A DNA stretch of 64,000 bases from NCBI GenBank assembly GCA_033398695.1, contig CM065801.1, forward strand, positions 106,261,170 through 106,325,169. The letters are read 5' to 3'. How positions within the stretch are numbered: the stretch's first letter is position 1; each line of letters begins with the position of its first letter. Under the pieces are notes generated by a model that was not told the DNA's origin, searched no databases, and saw nothing but the letters and a program-made list of their open reading frames with translations. Shown here one piece after another: positions 35,080-47,566 of the stretch. The stretch is from Orobanche coerulescens. Its lineage: Eukaryota; Streptophyta; Magnoliopsida; Lamiales; Orobanchaceae. Made by a program: the position numbers and the translations under genes.

Positions 35080-35516
35080 TTCATAGGCATGGGAAAGTCT
35101 TCGGACTCAATCCCAGACGAAGATGAATCAGATCCCTGAACCTATAAGGAGGCAATCCAAGATAAAGATGCTGACTCCTGGCAAGTAGCAATGGAATCAG
35201 AAATGGGATCTATAGATTCCAATCAACTGTGGGAGCTCGTAGAGCTACCTCATGGTGTACAATCCATTGGGAGTAAATGGGTCTACAAGCGAAAGAAACG
35301 ACGTGATGGGAAGGTTGAAACATTTAAAGCGAGGCTTGTTGCAAAAGGTTACACTCAGAAAAAGGGTATCGATTATGATGAAACCTTTTCGCCGGTAGCC
35401 ATGCTTAAGTCAATCCAGATTCTTTTAGCTATAGCTGCGCATTTGGATATGGAGATTTGGCAGATGGATGTCAAGACTGCATTCTTGAATGGGAGTCTAG
35501 ACAAGGAAATCTATAT
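35080..35516 (+). pseudogene. copia-A reverse transcriptase N-terminal part
   Basis: After two in-frame stops the frame gives TYKEAIQDKDADSWQVAMES, NQLWELVELPHGVQSIGSKW, TFKARLVAKGYTQKKGIDYDE and then MEIWQMDVKTAFLNGSLDKE. This is the copia RT fingers/palm including the first catalytic Asp region (MDVKTAFLNG). It is cut at 35516 by gypsy-D and resumes at 46387 as YMRQAEGFI. Confidence 0.9.
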
Positions 35517-38378
35517 TGTAACACCCCAAAAGGCGGCTATTACAGTGCCGTGAATCCCACACTGGGACCCACCAGGCGATATTCAAAACAGATTTAAAAC
35601 AAATATTATTTGTGATACCGAACCACAGTGAATAGTCATTACTCCGATTAGGAGTTTATTAAAATATGGCCAACGGCCTTATAATACACAGGATCCGAAA
35701 AACAAGTATAAACCATATGGAGATGGAAAATACTTCAAATGTCAAATACAACCAGATAGCAATTTAAATGAAACAGGAAATAACATGACACGGTTTAACA
35801 TAACCGGACAACAAAAGGTGTGGGCCCCCCGAACTAGTATCCTCGAACCCTTCGCCGTCGACATGCTCTTCCCGTGCCTTGCCTTTGCCTCGACCTAAAA
35901 TACAATACAAGTATTTCGCCCAACACAGGGTCAGATATACATGATAATCAATTCTTCCGACATTATACAATTCATATATATATAGATCTCAAAGAAATCA
36001 TTCCGACTATCAATCATACCCCTCGGGCGTATGAAACAATCAGTCACAAGCATCCAATACTATGGATGATTAACAATATGGCTCAAGATGGACATCACAG
36101 TACGCCCGATCCGGAAATGTGTCCGTGTATATGTCCGCCCCGTATACGGAATCCAGAATATACGTGGGACAATGTACCTAATTAGCCTCACGAAACTACG
36201 TCTCGTGTGCACAGTCCAATGCGAAATAATATCCACGCATGACTATATGTGTGCCTAGCTAAAAATCCTACACAATGACCAATCGGAACGCAGATATGAT
36301 TCCGGATATGTCACGATACAACATGACAACGAATTCAATAAATCACATATCTGATTAAGGATCAAGAAAACTCACCGAAGTGAAAATAAGACCAACGAGA
36401 TCAACGATTCAAAACGACGTACTTGGGAATGCAACCCCATGAAGAAATCGGAATAACGTCAAGGACAATGTCAAATCACGACAAACATTTCATGAACAAT
36501 TCATACATATGAAAGATATAACCATCACAAGAATCTAATTATCATTATAACCAAGCAAGATAACTTGCCTCAATACGGAGACGAGAATAGTCCTCTTCTT
36601 GTCGGAATGAACGAACGGTCCTCGACTAATATTGTTTACTCGAACAATCAACCTTAAACGAAATACATTTTACTCAATAAAATATTCATATAATTATCAA
36701 TATAGGATTAGTAAGACGTCATCCTACGATCCTTTAGAATAGTTTGTTATTTCCAATTATCGAAGCCTTATGTCAGGAGTTCTTTTAACATCATTACAAC
36801 CATAAAAATCGGTTTACAATACTTTTTCCGAATGTTCACATGGTTCATCATAAACAAGAATTCTATCAAGGGTATGTTGAATAACCAATTATGATGTTAA
36901 GATCATCTTATGATGATTAAACTTTCCAAAACATTAAAATGTTGAAGGAACAAAATCTGCACATTAATGATCATTCTCCTCTCATCTAAATTGAATATTA
37001 AGTTTACAACAAGTTCATTAGTTCTGAGATTACACCATATCCATGAGGATTATCAAAATCTTTGTTTACAAGGCTAGAAGATTAACTATCATCATGATGA
37101 ATTCACCATGTATCTAGTATGAAGATCAAAACAAACTAAGTTCTCAACACATTAGATGAATGAAAAGTTGTTTCACAATTATCCTTAACCATTCAAAATC
37201 TTGCTGAGCTAAACATAAGGAGGATATATTTCTTAAGAAATCTGAGCAAGAGGACATCCTTCTACTTCTAATCATGGCCAAGTTCTTCCTAAGGTAATTG
37301 AAAACTTAAAATGGTGTTTAATTACTTTATGATAACAACTCTATTAGTTAAATCCAAATATGGTGAAGTTAACCGATTCAAAGGCATTTTACTGAGCTAA
37401 ATTCGTCCAAAGATGAGCATGGTAGTTACAACATGGTTAAAATCACTATATCATCAAGAACACATCCATCTCAAACCCTTATTTATCATATTCATCAAAA
37501 GTGTTAAAAAGGTTGGATTAAAACTATGTTTTACTTGATTAATCTAACTCTAGGTGAAGTATAATTCGTCATTAACATCAACATAAGAAAATAATGCAGA
37601 GATGAAGGTACACCTACCTCCAGAAATGAAGAACAACTTCAATGCTATGAGGAAATATACTCCAAGCTCAAGAACACCTCTTAATCTCCAAGGAAATGAG
37701 CTCCACTCCAAGATTTAAGGCTTAGAAGCAAGTTGGTGAAGGTTGATATCGTTTTGGGAATGCAGAGGGACGATAAATGGATAGAGGATCGGTTTGGAGT
37801 TGTGAAGAAATGAAAAACAGGTTGGTCCTATAAATAGACTGTATATACTTAGCGCACGCTATCGGAACAGTTTAGCGTACGCTAATGCACTTACGTACGC
37901 TAACCGGTCGATATTACCTACGTAAGCGGCTTACAGAGGCTACTGTCTTGAATTTCGCAGGTCGTTAGCGCACGCTAATGAGAAATGGGTTACGCACGCT
38001 AATAAAAGTTGATTCTAGCCGACATGACAGCTCAGATCTTGCTCACATGCATGCTAACGGCTAAGGAGTTCACGTGCTGAAGTAAACTGATGCCAGATTC
38101 CCTCCTAGCGTACGCTACAGAGGAATCCTTACGCACGCTAAGGCACAGGATTAGCGTACGTTAATCGTACTATGTAGCGTACACTACATCAACAGAAAAA
38201 TTCGAAAATGCAACTCTCTAATTAACATCGAATCATCACATATGAAATGAAATAACAACGATATGAAATTCAATCTATAATACCTCAACATAATACTAAA
38301 TGCAACGATTTATGATAACCAGATTGTCCGAATAATACAACGACAGGTAAAAATGAAAAGTTACAGTCGGATATTACA
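35517..38378 (-). repeat. gypsy-D 3' LTR
   Basis: 2862 bp, TG...CA bounded (plus strand TGTAACACC...GATATTACA). Nearly identical to 43518-46381. Palindrome array at 37849-38190. Confidence 0.95.
37849..38190. promoter_or_regulatory. U3 palindrome array, gypsy-D 3' LTR
   Basis: TAGCGCACGCTA/TTAGCGTACGCTAA/TTACGTACGCTAA sites in the same order as in the 5' LTR (45850-46190). Next to TATAAATA and GTATATAC at about 37829-37848. Confidence 0.75.
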
Positions 38379-38380
38379 TA

Positions 38381-38390
38381 CTCCCCCCTT
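38381..38390 (-). other. gypsy-D polypurine tract
   Basis: Minus strand AAGGGGGGAG, two bases before the 3' LTR. Confidence 0.85.
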
Positions 38391-38412
38391 AAAAGGAGTT
38401 TCGTCCTCGAAA

Positions 38413-39834
38413 CTAAGGGGTAAATAACTCGGGGTAACTCGCTTGCATACTATCCTCGGTCTCCCACGTAGCCTCCTCGACTCCGTGTCGTGACCACTGA
38501 ACATTCAGTAGGGAAATCGTCTTGTTCCGCAACTGCTTGATCCTCCTCTCGAGTATCCGTACAGGACACTCCTCGTACGAATGATCCTCTGCTAATTCAA
38601 TCTCTTCGAACTGAAGTACATGGCTCGGATCAGCAACATATTTCCTCAACTGGGAGACATGAAACACGTTGTTAATCTTACTCAAAGTCGGTGGCGAAGC
38701 TAGTCGATAGGCCAGATCACCTACACGCTCCAAAACCTCAAACGGACCAATGTACCTTGGGCTCAGCTTTCCCCTCTTCCCGAAACAAAAAACACCTCGG
38801 GTAGGAGACACCTTCATTAACACATGGTCACCAACCTCGAACTCAAGCGGTCGTCGACGGTGATCAGCATAAGACTTCTGTCGACTTTGAGCCATTAACA
38901 ACCGAGTCCTAATCAAAGTGATCTTCTCACGGGCTGCTAATAACATATCGGGTTCCGTACCCAGAGATTCTGACAGTTCGTCCCAACACAAAGGGGACCT
39001 ACAGCGACGGCCATACAATGCCTCATACGGTGCCATCTGAATCGAAGCGTGCCAACTATTATTATAAGTGAATTCCACCAAAGGCAGCTGGGCTTCCCAA
39101 TCGTTCTTCCAATCAAGAGCACATGCTCTCAACATATCCTCTAGAGTCTGGATGGTTCTCTCCGACTGACCATCGGTCTGAGGATGAAAAGCCGTACTGA
39201 AATTCAACTGCGTGCCCATCGCACGATGAACTGCCTTCCAGAAGTGTGACACAAATCGCCTGTCACGGTCCGATACAATACTCTTGGGGGTACCGTGTAG
39301 TCTCACAATTTCCTTAATAAACAGCTGGGCCAATCTCTCGGGGCCCCACGTGTCCTTAATCTCCAAGAAGTGGGCTGATTTGGTCAGACGGTCCACAATC
39401 ACCCAAATCGTATTCATTCCTCGACGACTCTTCGGCAAGCTAGTGATAAAATCCATAGATATGTCCTCCCATTTCCACTCAGGAATCGGGAGCGGTTTCA
39501 GCATTCCTGCGGGTCGCTGGTGCTCAATCTTAACCTGCTGACATGTTAAGCACCTCGAAACGAATTCGGCAACCTCACGTTTCATATTCCCCCACCAATA
39601 ATTCTGCTTCAAATCCTTATACATCTTGCTAGAGCCCGGGTGAATAGAGTACGGGGTAGCATGGGCTTCTCTCATGATAGAGTTCCTCAACTCTTCGTCA
39701 GCGGGTACACAAACTCGATTTCTAAAACGTATCAATCCATCCTCGTGGATCACGAATCCAGGGGCTTTCCCCTGAGTTACCTCATCCCGAACTCGAGATA
39801 AGAATGGGTCCGTAATTTGCTTCGATTTGATCAT
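38413..39834 (-). CDS. gypsy-D integrase with chromodomain-like C terminus (intact 473-codon ORF)
   Basis: This ORF inserts retrotransposon cDNA into the chromosome. Its ATG is internal to the ancestral pol (MIKSKQITDPFL), because upstream pol is broken at 39899. Order: HHCC region (EAHATPYSIHPGSSKMYKDL ... SRCLTCQQVKIEH), core with ISMDFITSLP (Asp), IVSDRDRRFVSHF (Asp) and DGQSERTIQTLEDML (Glu), then the GPF/Y module YIGPFEVLERVGDLAYRL. The tail (CPVRILERRIKQLRNKTISL, VQWSRHGVEEATWE, ASYPELF) resembles the chromodomain of Tekay/Del elements. It is uninterrupted to the TAA/TGA near 38413. As part of a broken polyprotein, expression is doubtful. Confidence 0.9.
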   Translation of the reverse strand: MIKSKQITDPFLSRVRDEVTQGKAPGFVIHEDGLIRFRNRVCVPADEELRNSIMREAHATPYSIHPGSSKMYKDLKQNYWWGNMKREVAEFVSRCLTCQQVKIEHQRPAGMLKPLPIPEWKWEDISMDFITSLPKSRRGMNTIWVIVDRLTKSAHFLEIKDTWGPERLAQLFIKEIVRLHGTPKSIVSDRDRRFVSHFWKAVHRAMGTQLNFSTAFHPQTDGQSERTIQTLEDMLRACALDWKNDWEAQLPLVEFTYNNSWHASIQMAPYEALYGRRCRSPLCWDELSESLGTEPDMLLAAREKITLIRTRLLMAQSRQKSYADHRRRPLEFEVGDHVLMKVSPTRGVFCFGKRGKLSPRYIGPFEVLERVGDLAYRLASPPTLSKINNVFHVSQLRKYVADPSHVLQFEEIELAEDHSYEECPVRILERRIKQLRNKTISLLNVQWSRHGVEEATWETEDSMQASYPELFTP

Positions 39835-39898
39835 ATCATCAAGAGACGAAGAAATCTCAAGGGTGCAAAGTTGTCCCTGAACACGCTGTAACCAAACT

Positions 39899-40577
39899 TC
39901 ATTCTGGCCTCATAAGGTCCAATTGCAACTCTCTCTGTGTTGTCAAACGGCTCAGCATCTGCTCCTGCACTGTCTTACGGCTCAATGCTTCGGCAACCAC
40001 ATTTGCTTTACCCGGATGATAAAGGATCTCGATATCATAGTCCTTGATTAATTCTAGCCACCTTCTCTGCCTCATGTTCAACTCCTTCTGAGTAAAAATA
40101 TACTTTAGGCTCTTGTGGTCTGTAAAGATCTGGCAGGTAACTCCATAAAGATAGTGACGCCAGATTTTCAAAGCAAACACCACGGCTGCTAACTCCAAGT
40201 CATGGGTCGGATAGTTAACTTCATAGGGTCGCAATTGTCTCGATGCATAGGCAATCACTTTCCCTTCCTGCATTAGTACACATCCTGCACTGTCTCGACG
40301 CGTCACTATACACCACAAATCCTTCCGTTCCTTTTGGTAAGACCAAAACAGGGGCCGAAATCAATCGACTCTTGATCTCATCAAAACTCTGCTGACATGT
40401 TTCTGACCACAAATACTTCTTGTCCTTTCGCAGTAAGTTAGTCATTGGTTGTGCAATTTTAGAGAATCCTTCTACGAATCGTCGGCAGTAACCTGCTAGG
40501 CCGAGGAAACTACGAACTTCCTTCACGTTCTTCGGTGGTAGCCAATATCGAATGGCTTCCGTCTTTTGTGGGTCCAC
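39899..40577 (-). pseudogene. gypsy-D RT end and RNase H
   Basis: [20 protein letters not shown], then [20 protein letters not shown] and the RNase H start FVVYSDAS. A frameshift near 40290 moves to [20 protein letters not shown], then [33 protein letters not shown] and [20 protein letters not shown] with catalytic residues visible. It ends at a stop after LMRPE (40 bp of degenerate sequence precede the integrase ORF). Confidence 0.85.
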
Positions 40578-41100
40578 TCACCCCTTCGGTGATATCACAT
40601 GCCCGAGAAAGACAACCTCAGGCATCCAGAATTCACACTTAGAAAATTTCCCATAAAGTTGTTCCCGCCTCAATGTATCGAGAACTTGGTGGAGGTGACG
40701 CTCGTGCTCTTCGTGGTCGCGAGAGTAAATCAGAATGTCGTCAATAAAAACGACTACAAAGCGATCCAGATAGTTAATAAAAACTCGATTCATCAACTCC
40801 ATGAACACTGCCGGTGCATTAGTCAGTCCAAATGGCATCACCACGAACTCATAATGCCCATAGCGAGTACGGAATGCTGTCTTCGAAATGTCAGACTCTC
40901 GAATCCTCAACTGATGATAACCAGATCTCAAGTCGATCTTAGAAAACACGGAAGCTCCCTAAAGTTGGTCCAATAAATCATCAATACGAGGCAAGGGATA
41001 CTTGTTTTTGATGGTTACCCTGTTCAGCTCACGGTAATCAATACATAAGCGTAGAGATCCATCTTTCTTCCGTACAAATAACATGGTGCTCCCCAAGGGG
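40578..41100 (-). pseudogene. gypsy-D reverse transcriptase catalytic part
   Basis: [20 protein letters not shown] (first Asp), [20 protein letters not shown] and [18 protein letters not shown] (intact FIDD box), then [24 protein letters not shown] at 40578-40580 separates it from the thumb/RNase H. Upstream at about 40950-41030 the [16 protein letters not shown] segment is in frame-disrupted sequence (stop at 40960). Confidence 0.85.
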
Positions 41101-41536
41101 ACGCACTAGGTCGAATATAGCCTTTGTTAGTCAACTCCTCAAGCTGGTTCTTCAATTCTTGCATCTCAGTTGGAGCCATACGGTACGGTGCTTTTGAGAG
41201 CGGGGACGTACCTGGTTCTAACTCAATAATAAACTCCACGTCACGATGAGGAGGTAAGCCTGGCAACTCGTATGGAAATACATCGGGGTAGTCTCGGACT
41301 ACCGGAATGTCAGCCAATTCAACTGGTCGATCAGCTGTTTTGGTCATGTAACACCAATAACCAATACACCCTTGATTAAGCAGTTTTGCTGCTTTCATAG
41401 CACTGATGACTCTCCCAGAACGACTGGGATTATCACCTCGAAAAATACATTTGAAACCATCATCGGAAGTGACGGTTACCATCCGCTTGCGGACACTGAG
41501 TATTGCATCATGACGATCCATCCAATCGATACCCAA
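41024..41536 (-). pseudogene. gypsy-D protease C-terminal part and RT start
   Basis: GIDWMDRHDAILSVRKRMVT, then GVISAMKAAKLLNQGCIGYW, DYPDVFPYELPGLPPHRDVE and the RT N terminus [21 protein letters not shown] frameshift follows after ASPWGAP. Upstream there is a stop at 41576 between REWL and DLIVVDLPKDD. Confidence 0.85.
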
Positions 41537-41575
41537 GATTATATCATCCTTAGGTAGATCGACTACAATCAGATT

Positions 41576-42187
41576 TTACAACCACTCACGGTCGTTCACA
41601 CGAATCGGACAGTCCTGGACTTCACGATTTCCAATAATTCTTCTACCATCAGGTAGACCAATCACGTAAGGCTCACAATTGATAACATGGTCTAGAGGCA
41701 AACGACTTAAACAATAAGAAGATATAAAGGAGTGTGAAGCACCGGTATCAAAAAGAACACATACAGGATGGGAGTGGATCTCGAGTATACCTGAAATCAT
41801 GCTGGCCTCGGGATCGTCAGCTCTCTTCATCTCGTAAATCCTGGGTTTCGCAGTTCCGGCACCAGGTGTACCACTTTGATTCCCACGGCCCATTCCCCTA
41901 TTCGCCCCGGTGGTCTGATAGGAAGCGGACAGATGCGTTCGGTTCTGGACAGAGGATTGAACTGGAGCATGAGATGCTACTGGGTCATGTCCGGGCCCAC
42001 TCCTGCAAAAACGAGCATGGTGACCATTCTTCCCACAAGTATGGCATGTGATGGCAAGCTTTGGGCATTTGAAGTTGATATTCCCTTGGCCCCCACAGTT
42101 ATGACACACCACGGAAGAGGAAACCGCTCTAGAGTGCGATCCGGGGGGCTTTGACGCCATGGGTGGTTGATCAGAAGGGTTTGGCAA
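41576..42187 (-). pseudogene. gypsy-D nucleocapsid knuckles and aspartic protease
   Basis: Two CCHC knuckles, CHNCGGQGNINFKC (the His is replaced by Asn) and CHTCGKNGHHARFC (intact). A Gly/Ser/Pro-rich linker follows, then retropepsin core VCVLFDTGASHSFISSYCLS with intact DTG and GLPDGRRIIGNREVQDCPI. It ends at a TAA (41576-41578) where gypsy-A continues, so the ORF is broken in mid-protease. Confidence 0.88.
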
Positions 42188-43094
42188 TGACTGGGGCTTC
42201 CTGAATGTCCCCCGATTACTCTCGGCAGTTACGGTTCCTGGACCTTTTGTTGTTGGACTGTGGTTGTTTCTTGGAAATCTCCTTTGCGGTGAGTTCGTAC
42301 TCCAGAGCCTTCTCGATGAACTCCGGTAAGGTAGTACAGTGGTGATTCAACAGCTGCATTCTCATTCGGGGTTTAAGCCTCTTGAGAAAGTATTTGATCT
42401 TATCGGCCTCTGTTCGGATAATTGTAGTGGCAAAAGGAAGGAGTGCCTAGAATTTCTCAGCAACAGATAATACATCATCATCTTCAGATGGGTCGGGGTT
42501 CAATAGTTCCGACAGTTTGGCCTCACGGAGTGGCCCTGGATAGTAACGGTCTAGCATGAGGTTTTTAAATTCCTCCCAAGTGTAAACACCATCAGCTGGC
42601 CTTACTGAAAGCCACCAGGTATGAGCGCCTTTGCCAAGGTAATACGCGGCTACCGAAACGCGATTCTCTTCCGGGCAGTCCACCATCTGGAAAAGTTTCT
42701 CAAAATGCTCGATCCAATGCACAATGTCAGCAGGCTCAGAGGAGCCTTCAAAAGTCGGTGGTCGCTGGCGAGAGATGTCGCTGATAATCCGACTCACGGG
42801 TCCGCCAATCACAGGAGGAGGATGAGCCCCCTGCTGCTGGCCAGTAGCGGCCCTCTGCATAGCTTCCATTAGTTGACCCATCTGGGTCATCTGTGTCATC
42901 ATGCCCTGCATTACGACGTAAGGATCGACACGCGCATCCCCGCGCCCACTGTGGTGCGATTGTTTCCTAGAAAGTGAACCACTGTCTGCGGAACTCTAAT
43001 CCGCATTCGCGCGTCTGTTGGCTCGAGGTATCGGGATTCGGCCCCTTCCGCGGCCTCGTCCCCCTCTGCCACGACCTCTCAGATTTCTTTCCAT
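42188..43094 (-). pseudogene. gypsy-D gag
   Basis: The ATG at 43094-43092 (MERNLRGRGRGGRGRGR) is preceded by TTCTTTCAGT. A TAG at about 42999 interrupts the N-terminal part. The gag domain follows: QGMMTQMTQMGQLMEAMQ, QRPPTFEGSSEPADIVHWIE, YYLGKGAHTWWLSVRPADG, EFKNLMLDRYYPGPLREAKL. A stop at about 42447 follows VLSVAEKF. The remaining gag C terminus (LKPRMRMQLLNHHCTTLPEF-like) runs to 42188 with a frame break. Confidence 0.88.
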
Positions 43095-43500
43095 ACTGAA
43101 AGAATCAATCATAATGATAACCATAAGTACAGTTCAAGATACAAAAATTCATGCTAAGTTAATAGCAACAAGGAATCACATATTCAAGGAAAACGGTTAT
43201 CGATACCACAAATGTCGCACCGAATATCATATCGGTGTCAAGTCGAACAATTTTAATTGTATAATCAATTCAGCATTTACCTCGGATTATCAATCAGATA
43301 AATCCTGTCACAATTCCTCGAAATAACATGATCAACAAGGACCCATACTGATATCAATATCATGCCAGTAATTAAATCATGGCTCATAAAGTACATACCG
43401 TATTTGTCTCGTAGGGTCAGGCGCTTGCACAGGTCACACGTGACACGAAGGTCTCTTGATACTAGTTCATTTCTCAATGACTCATAAAAAAGGAAACAAC
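43095..43500 (-). other. gypsy-D leader
   Basis: About 400 bp between PBS and gag, non-coding. On the minus strand it ends TTCTTTCAG just before T-ATG, like gypsy-E and gypsy-C. Confidence 0.6.
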
Positions 43501-43512
43501 TCTCTGATACCA
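43501..43512 (-). other. gypsy-D primer-binding site
   Basis: Minus strand TGGTATCAGAGA, initiator tRNA-Met type, five bases from the LTR. Confidence 0.8.
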
Positions 43513-43517
43513 TCTTC

Positions 43518-46381
43518 TGTAACACCCCAAAAGGCGGCTATTACAGTGCCGTGAATCCCACACTGGGAGCCACCAGGCGATATTCAAAACAGATTTAAAA
43601 CAAATATTATTTGTGATACCGAACCACAATGAATAGTCATTACTCCGATTAGGAGTTTATTAAAATATGGCCAACGGCCTTATAATACACAGGATCCGGA
43701 AAACAAGTATAAACCATATGGAGATGGAAAATACTTCAAATGTCAAATACAACCAGATAGCAATTTAAATGAAACAGGAAATAACATAACACGGTTTAAC
43801 ATAACCGGACAACAAAAGGTGTGGGGGCCCCGAACTAGTATCCTTCGAACCCTTCGCCGTCGACATGCTCTTTCCGTGCCTTGCCTTTGCCTCGACCTAA
43901 AATACAATACAAGTATTTTGCCCAACACAGGGTCAGATATACATGATAATCAATTCTTCCGACATTATACAATTCACATATATATAGATCTCAAAGAAAT
44001 CATTCCGACTATCAATCATACCCCTCGGGCGTATGAAACAATCAGTCACAAGCATCCAATACTATGGACGATTAACAATATGGCTCAAGATGGACATCAC
44101 AGTACGCCCGATCCGGAAATGTGTCCGTGTACATGTCCGCCCCGTATACGGAATCCAGAATATACATGGGACAATGTACCTAATTAGCCTCACGAAACTA
44201 CGTCTCGTGTGCATAGTCCAATGCGGAATAATATCCACGCATGACTATATGTGTGCCTGGCTAAAAATCCTACACAATGACCAATTGGAACGCATATATG
44301 ATTCCGGATATGTCACGATACAACATGACAACGAATTCAATAAATCACATATCCGATTAAGGATCAAGAAAACTCACCGAAGTGAAAATAAGACCAACGA
44401 GATCAACGATTCAAAACGACGTACTTGGGAATGCAACCCCATGAAGAAATCGGAATAACGTCAAGGACAATGTCAAATCACGACAAACATTTCATGAACA
44501 ATTCATAAATATAAAAGATATAACCATCACAAGAATCTAATTATCATTATAACCAAGCAAGATAACTTGCCTCAATACGGAGACGAGAATAGTCCTCTTC
44601 TTGTCGGAATGAACGAATGGTCCTCGACTAATATTGTTTACTCGAACAATCAACCTTAAACGAAATACATTTTACTCAATAACATATTCGTATAATTATC
44701 AATATAGGATTAGTAAGACGTCATCCTACGATCCTTTAGAATAGTTTGTTATTTCCAATTATCGAAGCCTTATGTCAGGAGTTCTTTTAACATCATTACA
44801 ACCATAAAAATCAGTTTACAATACTTTTTCTGAATGTTCACATGGTTCATCATAAACAAGAATTCTATCAAGGGTATGTTGAATAACCAATTATGATGTT
44901 AAGATCATCTTATGATGATTAAACTTTCCAAAACATTAAAATGTTGAAGGAACAAAATCTGCACATTAATGATCATTCTCCTCTCATCTAAATTGAATAT
45001 TAAGTTTACAACAAGTTCATTAGTTCTGAGATTACACCATATCCATGAGGATTATCAAAATCTTTGTTTACAAGGCTAGAAGATTAACTATCATCATGAT
45101 GAATTCACCATGTATCTAGTATGAAGATCAAAACAAACTAAGTTCTCAACACATTAGATGAATGAAAAGTTGTTTCACAATTATCCTTAACCATTCAAAA
45201 TCTTGCTGAGCTAAACATAAGGAGGATATATTTCTTAAGAAATCTGAGCAAGAGGACATCCTTCTACTTCTAATCATGGCCAAGTTCTTCCCAAGGTAAT
45301 TGAAAACTTAAAATGGTGTTTAATTACTTTATGATAACAACTCTATTAGTTAAATACAAATATGGTGAAGTTAACCGATTCAAAGGCATTTTACTGAGCT
45401 AAATTCGTCCAAAGATGAGCATGGTAGTTACAACATGGTTAAAATCACTATATCATCAAGAACACATCCATCTCAAACCCTTATTTATCATATTCATCAA
45501 AAGTGTTAAAAAGGTTGGATTAAAACTATGTTTTACTTGATTAATCTAACTCTAGGTGAAGTATAATTTGTCATTAACATCAACATAAGAAAATAATGCA
45601 TAGATGAAGGTACACCTACCTCCAGAAATGAAGAACAACTTCAATGCTATGAGGAAATATACTCCAAGCTCAAGAACACCTCCTAATCTCCAAGGAAATG
45701 AGCTCCACTCCAAGATTTAAGGCTTAGAAGCAAGTTGGTGAAGGTTGATATCGTTTTGGGAATGCAGAGGGACGATAAATGGAGAGAGGATCGGTTTGGA
45801 GTTGTGAAGAAATGAAAAACAGGCTGGTCCTATAAATAGACTGTATATACTTAGCGCACGCTATCGGAACAGTTTAGCGTACGCTAATGCACTTACATAT
45901 GCTAACCGGTCAATATTACGTACGTAAGCGGCTTACAGAGGCTACTGTCTTGAATTTCGCAGGTCGTTAGCGCACGCTAATGAGAAATGGGTTACGCACG
46001 CTAATAAAAGTTGATTCTAGCCGACATGACAGCTCAGACCTTGCTCACATGCATGCTAACGGCTAAGGAGTTCACGTGCTGAAGTCAACGGATGCCAGAT
46101 TCCCTCTTAGCGTACGCTACAGAGGAATCCTTATGCACGCTAAGGCACAGGATTAGCGTACGTTAATCGTACTATGTAGCGTACGCTACATCAACAGAAA
46201 AATTCGAAAATGCAACTCTCTAATTAACATCGAATCATCACATATGAAATGAAATAACAACGATATGAAATTCAAATCTATAATACCTCAACATAATAAT
46301 AAATGCAACGATTTATGATAACCAGATTATCCGAATAATACAACGACAGGTAAAAATGAAAAGTTACAGTCGGATATTACA
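43518..46381 (-). repeat. gypsy-D 5' LTR
   Basis: 2864 bp, nearly identical to the 3' LTR. Contains the palindrome array, TATA-like TATTTATA/GTATATAC at about 45831-45850 and a donor-like GAG/GTAGGT at about 45617-45622. Confidence 0.95.
45850..46190. promoter_or_regulatory. U3 palindrome array, gypsy-D 5' LTR
   Basis: Centres at about 45857, 45880, 45898, 45921 (23-18-23) | 45973, 45997 | 46113, 46136, 46159, 46182 (23-23-23). The cores mix GCGCACGC, GCGTACGC and ACGTACGT. Function inferred. Confidence 0.75.
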
Positions 46382-46386
46382 TATAT

Positions 46387-47560
46387 GCGCCAAGCAGAGG
46401 GATTCATTGCTAAAGGAGAAGAGCACTTGGTGTGCAAACTTAAGAAATCCATTTATGGACTTAAGCAAGCATCTAGATCTTGGAACACTCGTTTTGACCA
46501 AGTTGTCCAGTCATATGGATTCTTCCAATGTCTGAGTGAGAGTTGTGTGTATAAGAAATGCGATGGAAACGTGTTGGTGTTTCTTGTACTGTATGTAGAC
46601 GATATCTTTCTGATGGGAAACAACGTGAAGGAATTGTCGGACGTACGGGTATGGCTATCTGAGCAGTTCGATATGAAGGATATAGGAGAAGCAGGACACA
46701 TCCTTGGAATCAGGATCTTTCGTGATCGGAAGAAAAGGATGTTGTGCTTATCCCAGGCATCCTATATCGATACAGTGCTGAAGCGTTTTAGCATGGAGAA
46801 TTCCGAGAAAGGTTTTCTACCTTACAGGCATGGAATTCAACTATCTAAGAACATGTGTCCTAAGACATAAAAGGAGATAGATGCATAAAGATGGTCCCTT
46901 ATACATCTGCTATGGGAAGTCTCATGTATGCTATGCTTTGCACTAGACCATATATCTGTCATGCCGTGGGCATGGCTACTAGATATCAGTCAAATCCAGG
47001 ACCAGGACACTGGATTGCTGTCAAGCACATACTCAAGAACCTGAGAAGGACTATGGAGTACATGCTTGTATATCAATCAGACGACCTATTTCCGGTGGGT
47101 TACACTGGCTCAGATTTTTCATCGGACAAAGAAAAGTCCAAGTCTACTTCGGGTTATGTGTTTAGCCTGGGAGGTGGAGCCATTAGTTAGAGGAGTGTGA
47201 AGCAGAAATGCATCTCGGACTCTACCATGGAAGCCGAGTACGTGGCAGCCTTTGAGGAAACCAAGGAGGCAGTGTGGCTCAGGTACTTCCTGCAGGACTT
47301 AGATGTGATTCCCGATTTGCCAGAGGGTATTACACTTTATTGTGATAATACTGGTGCAGTCGCAAATTCAAGGGAACCACGGGCCCATTAGGCAAGTAAA
47401 CATATCAACCGCAAGTACCACATCATACGACACTTCGTAAAGGAATGAGACGTAGTTGTAGCCAGGGTTGCATCGGAAGATAATCTTGCTGACCATTTCA
47501 CGAAAGGCCTACCTTCAAAAGTTTTTGAAAGGCATGTGGAAGGAATGGGATTACGGTGTA
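46387..47560 (+). pseudogene. copia-A reverse transcriptase C-terminal part and RNase H
   Basis: Continues the copia-A RT interrupted at 35516: MRQAEGFIAKGEEHLVCKLK, KSIYGLKQASRSWNTRFDQV, then FLVLYVDDIFLMGNNVKELS with an intact YVDD box and MKDIGEAGHILGIRIFRDRK. A stop after CPKT (46867) precedes YTSAMGSLMYAMLCTRPYIC, TGSDFSSDKEKSKSTSGYVF, another stop (47188), then CISDSTMEAEYVAAFEETKE and YCDNTGAVANSREP (RNase H residues). The tail (HFVKE, stop, DNLADHFTKGLPSKVFERHV) ends near 47560. Confidence 0.9.
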
Positions 47561-47566
47561 TGGCAG

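Larger units (their letters stand above)
35517..46381 (-). mobile_element. gypsy-D chromodomain LTR retrotransposon
   Basis: Complete Ty3/gypsy element, 10865 bp, inserted in copia-A RT with perfect TSD tatat (35512-35516 and 46382-46386). LTRs are 2862 and 2864 bp and nearly identical. Minus-strand order: gag, two-knuckle NC, protease, RT, RNase H, integrase, chromodomain-like tail. Catalytic motifs are mostly intact, but a few stops and frameshifts break the polyprotein. It is close to gypsy-E in gag. Confidence 0.95.
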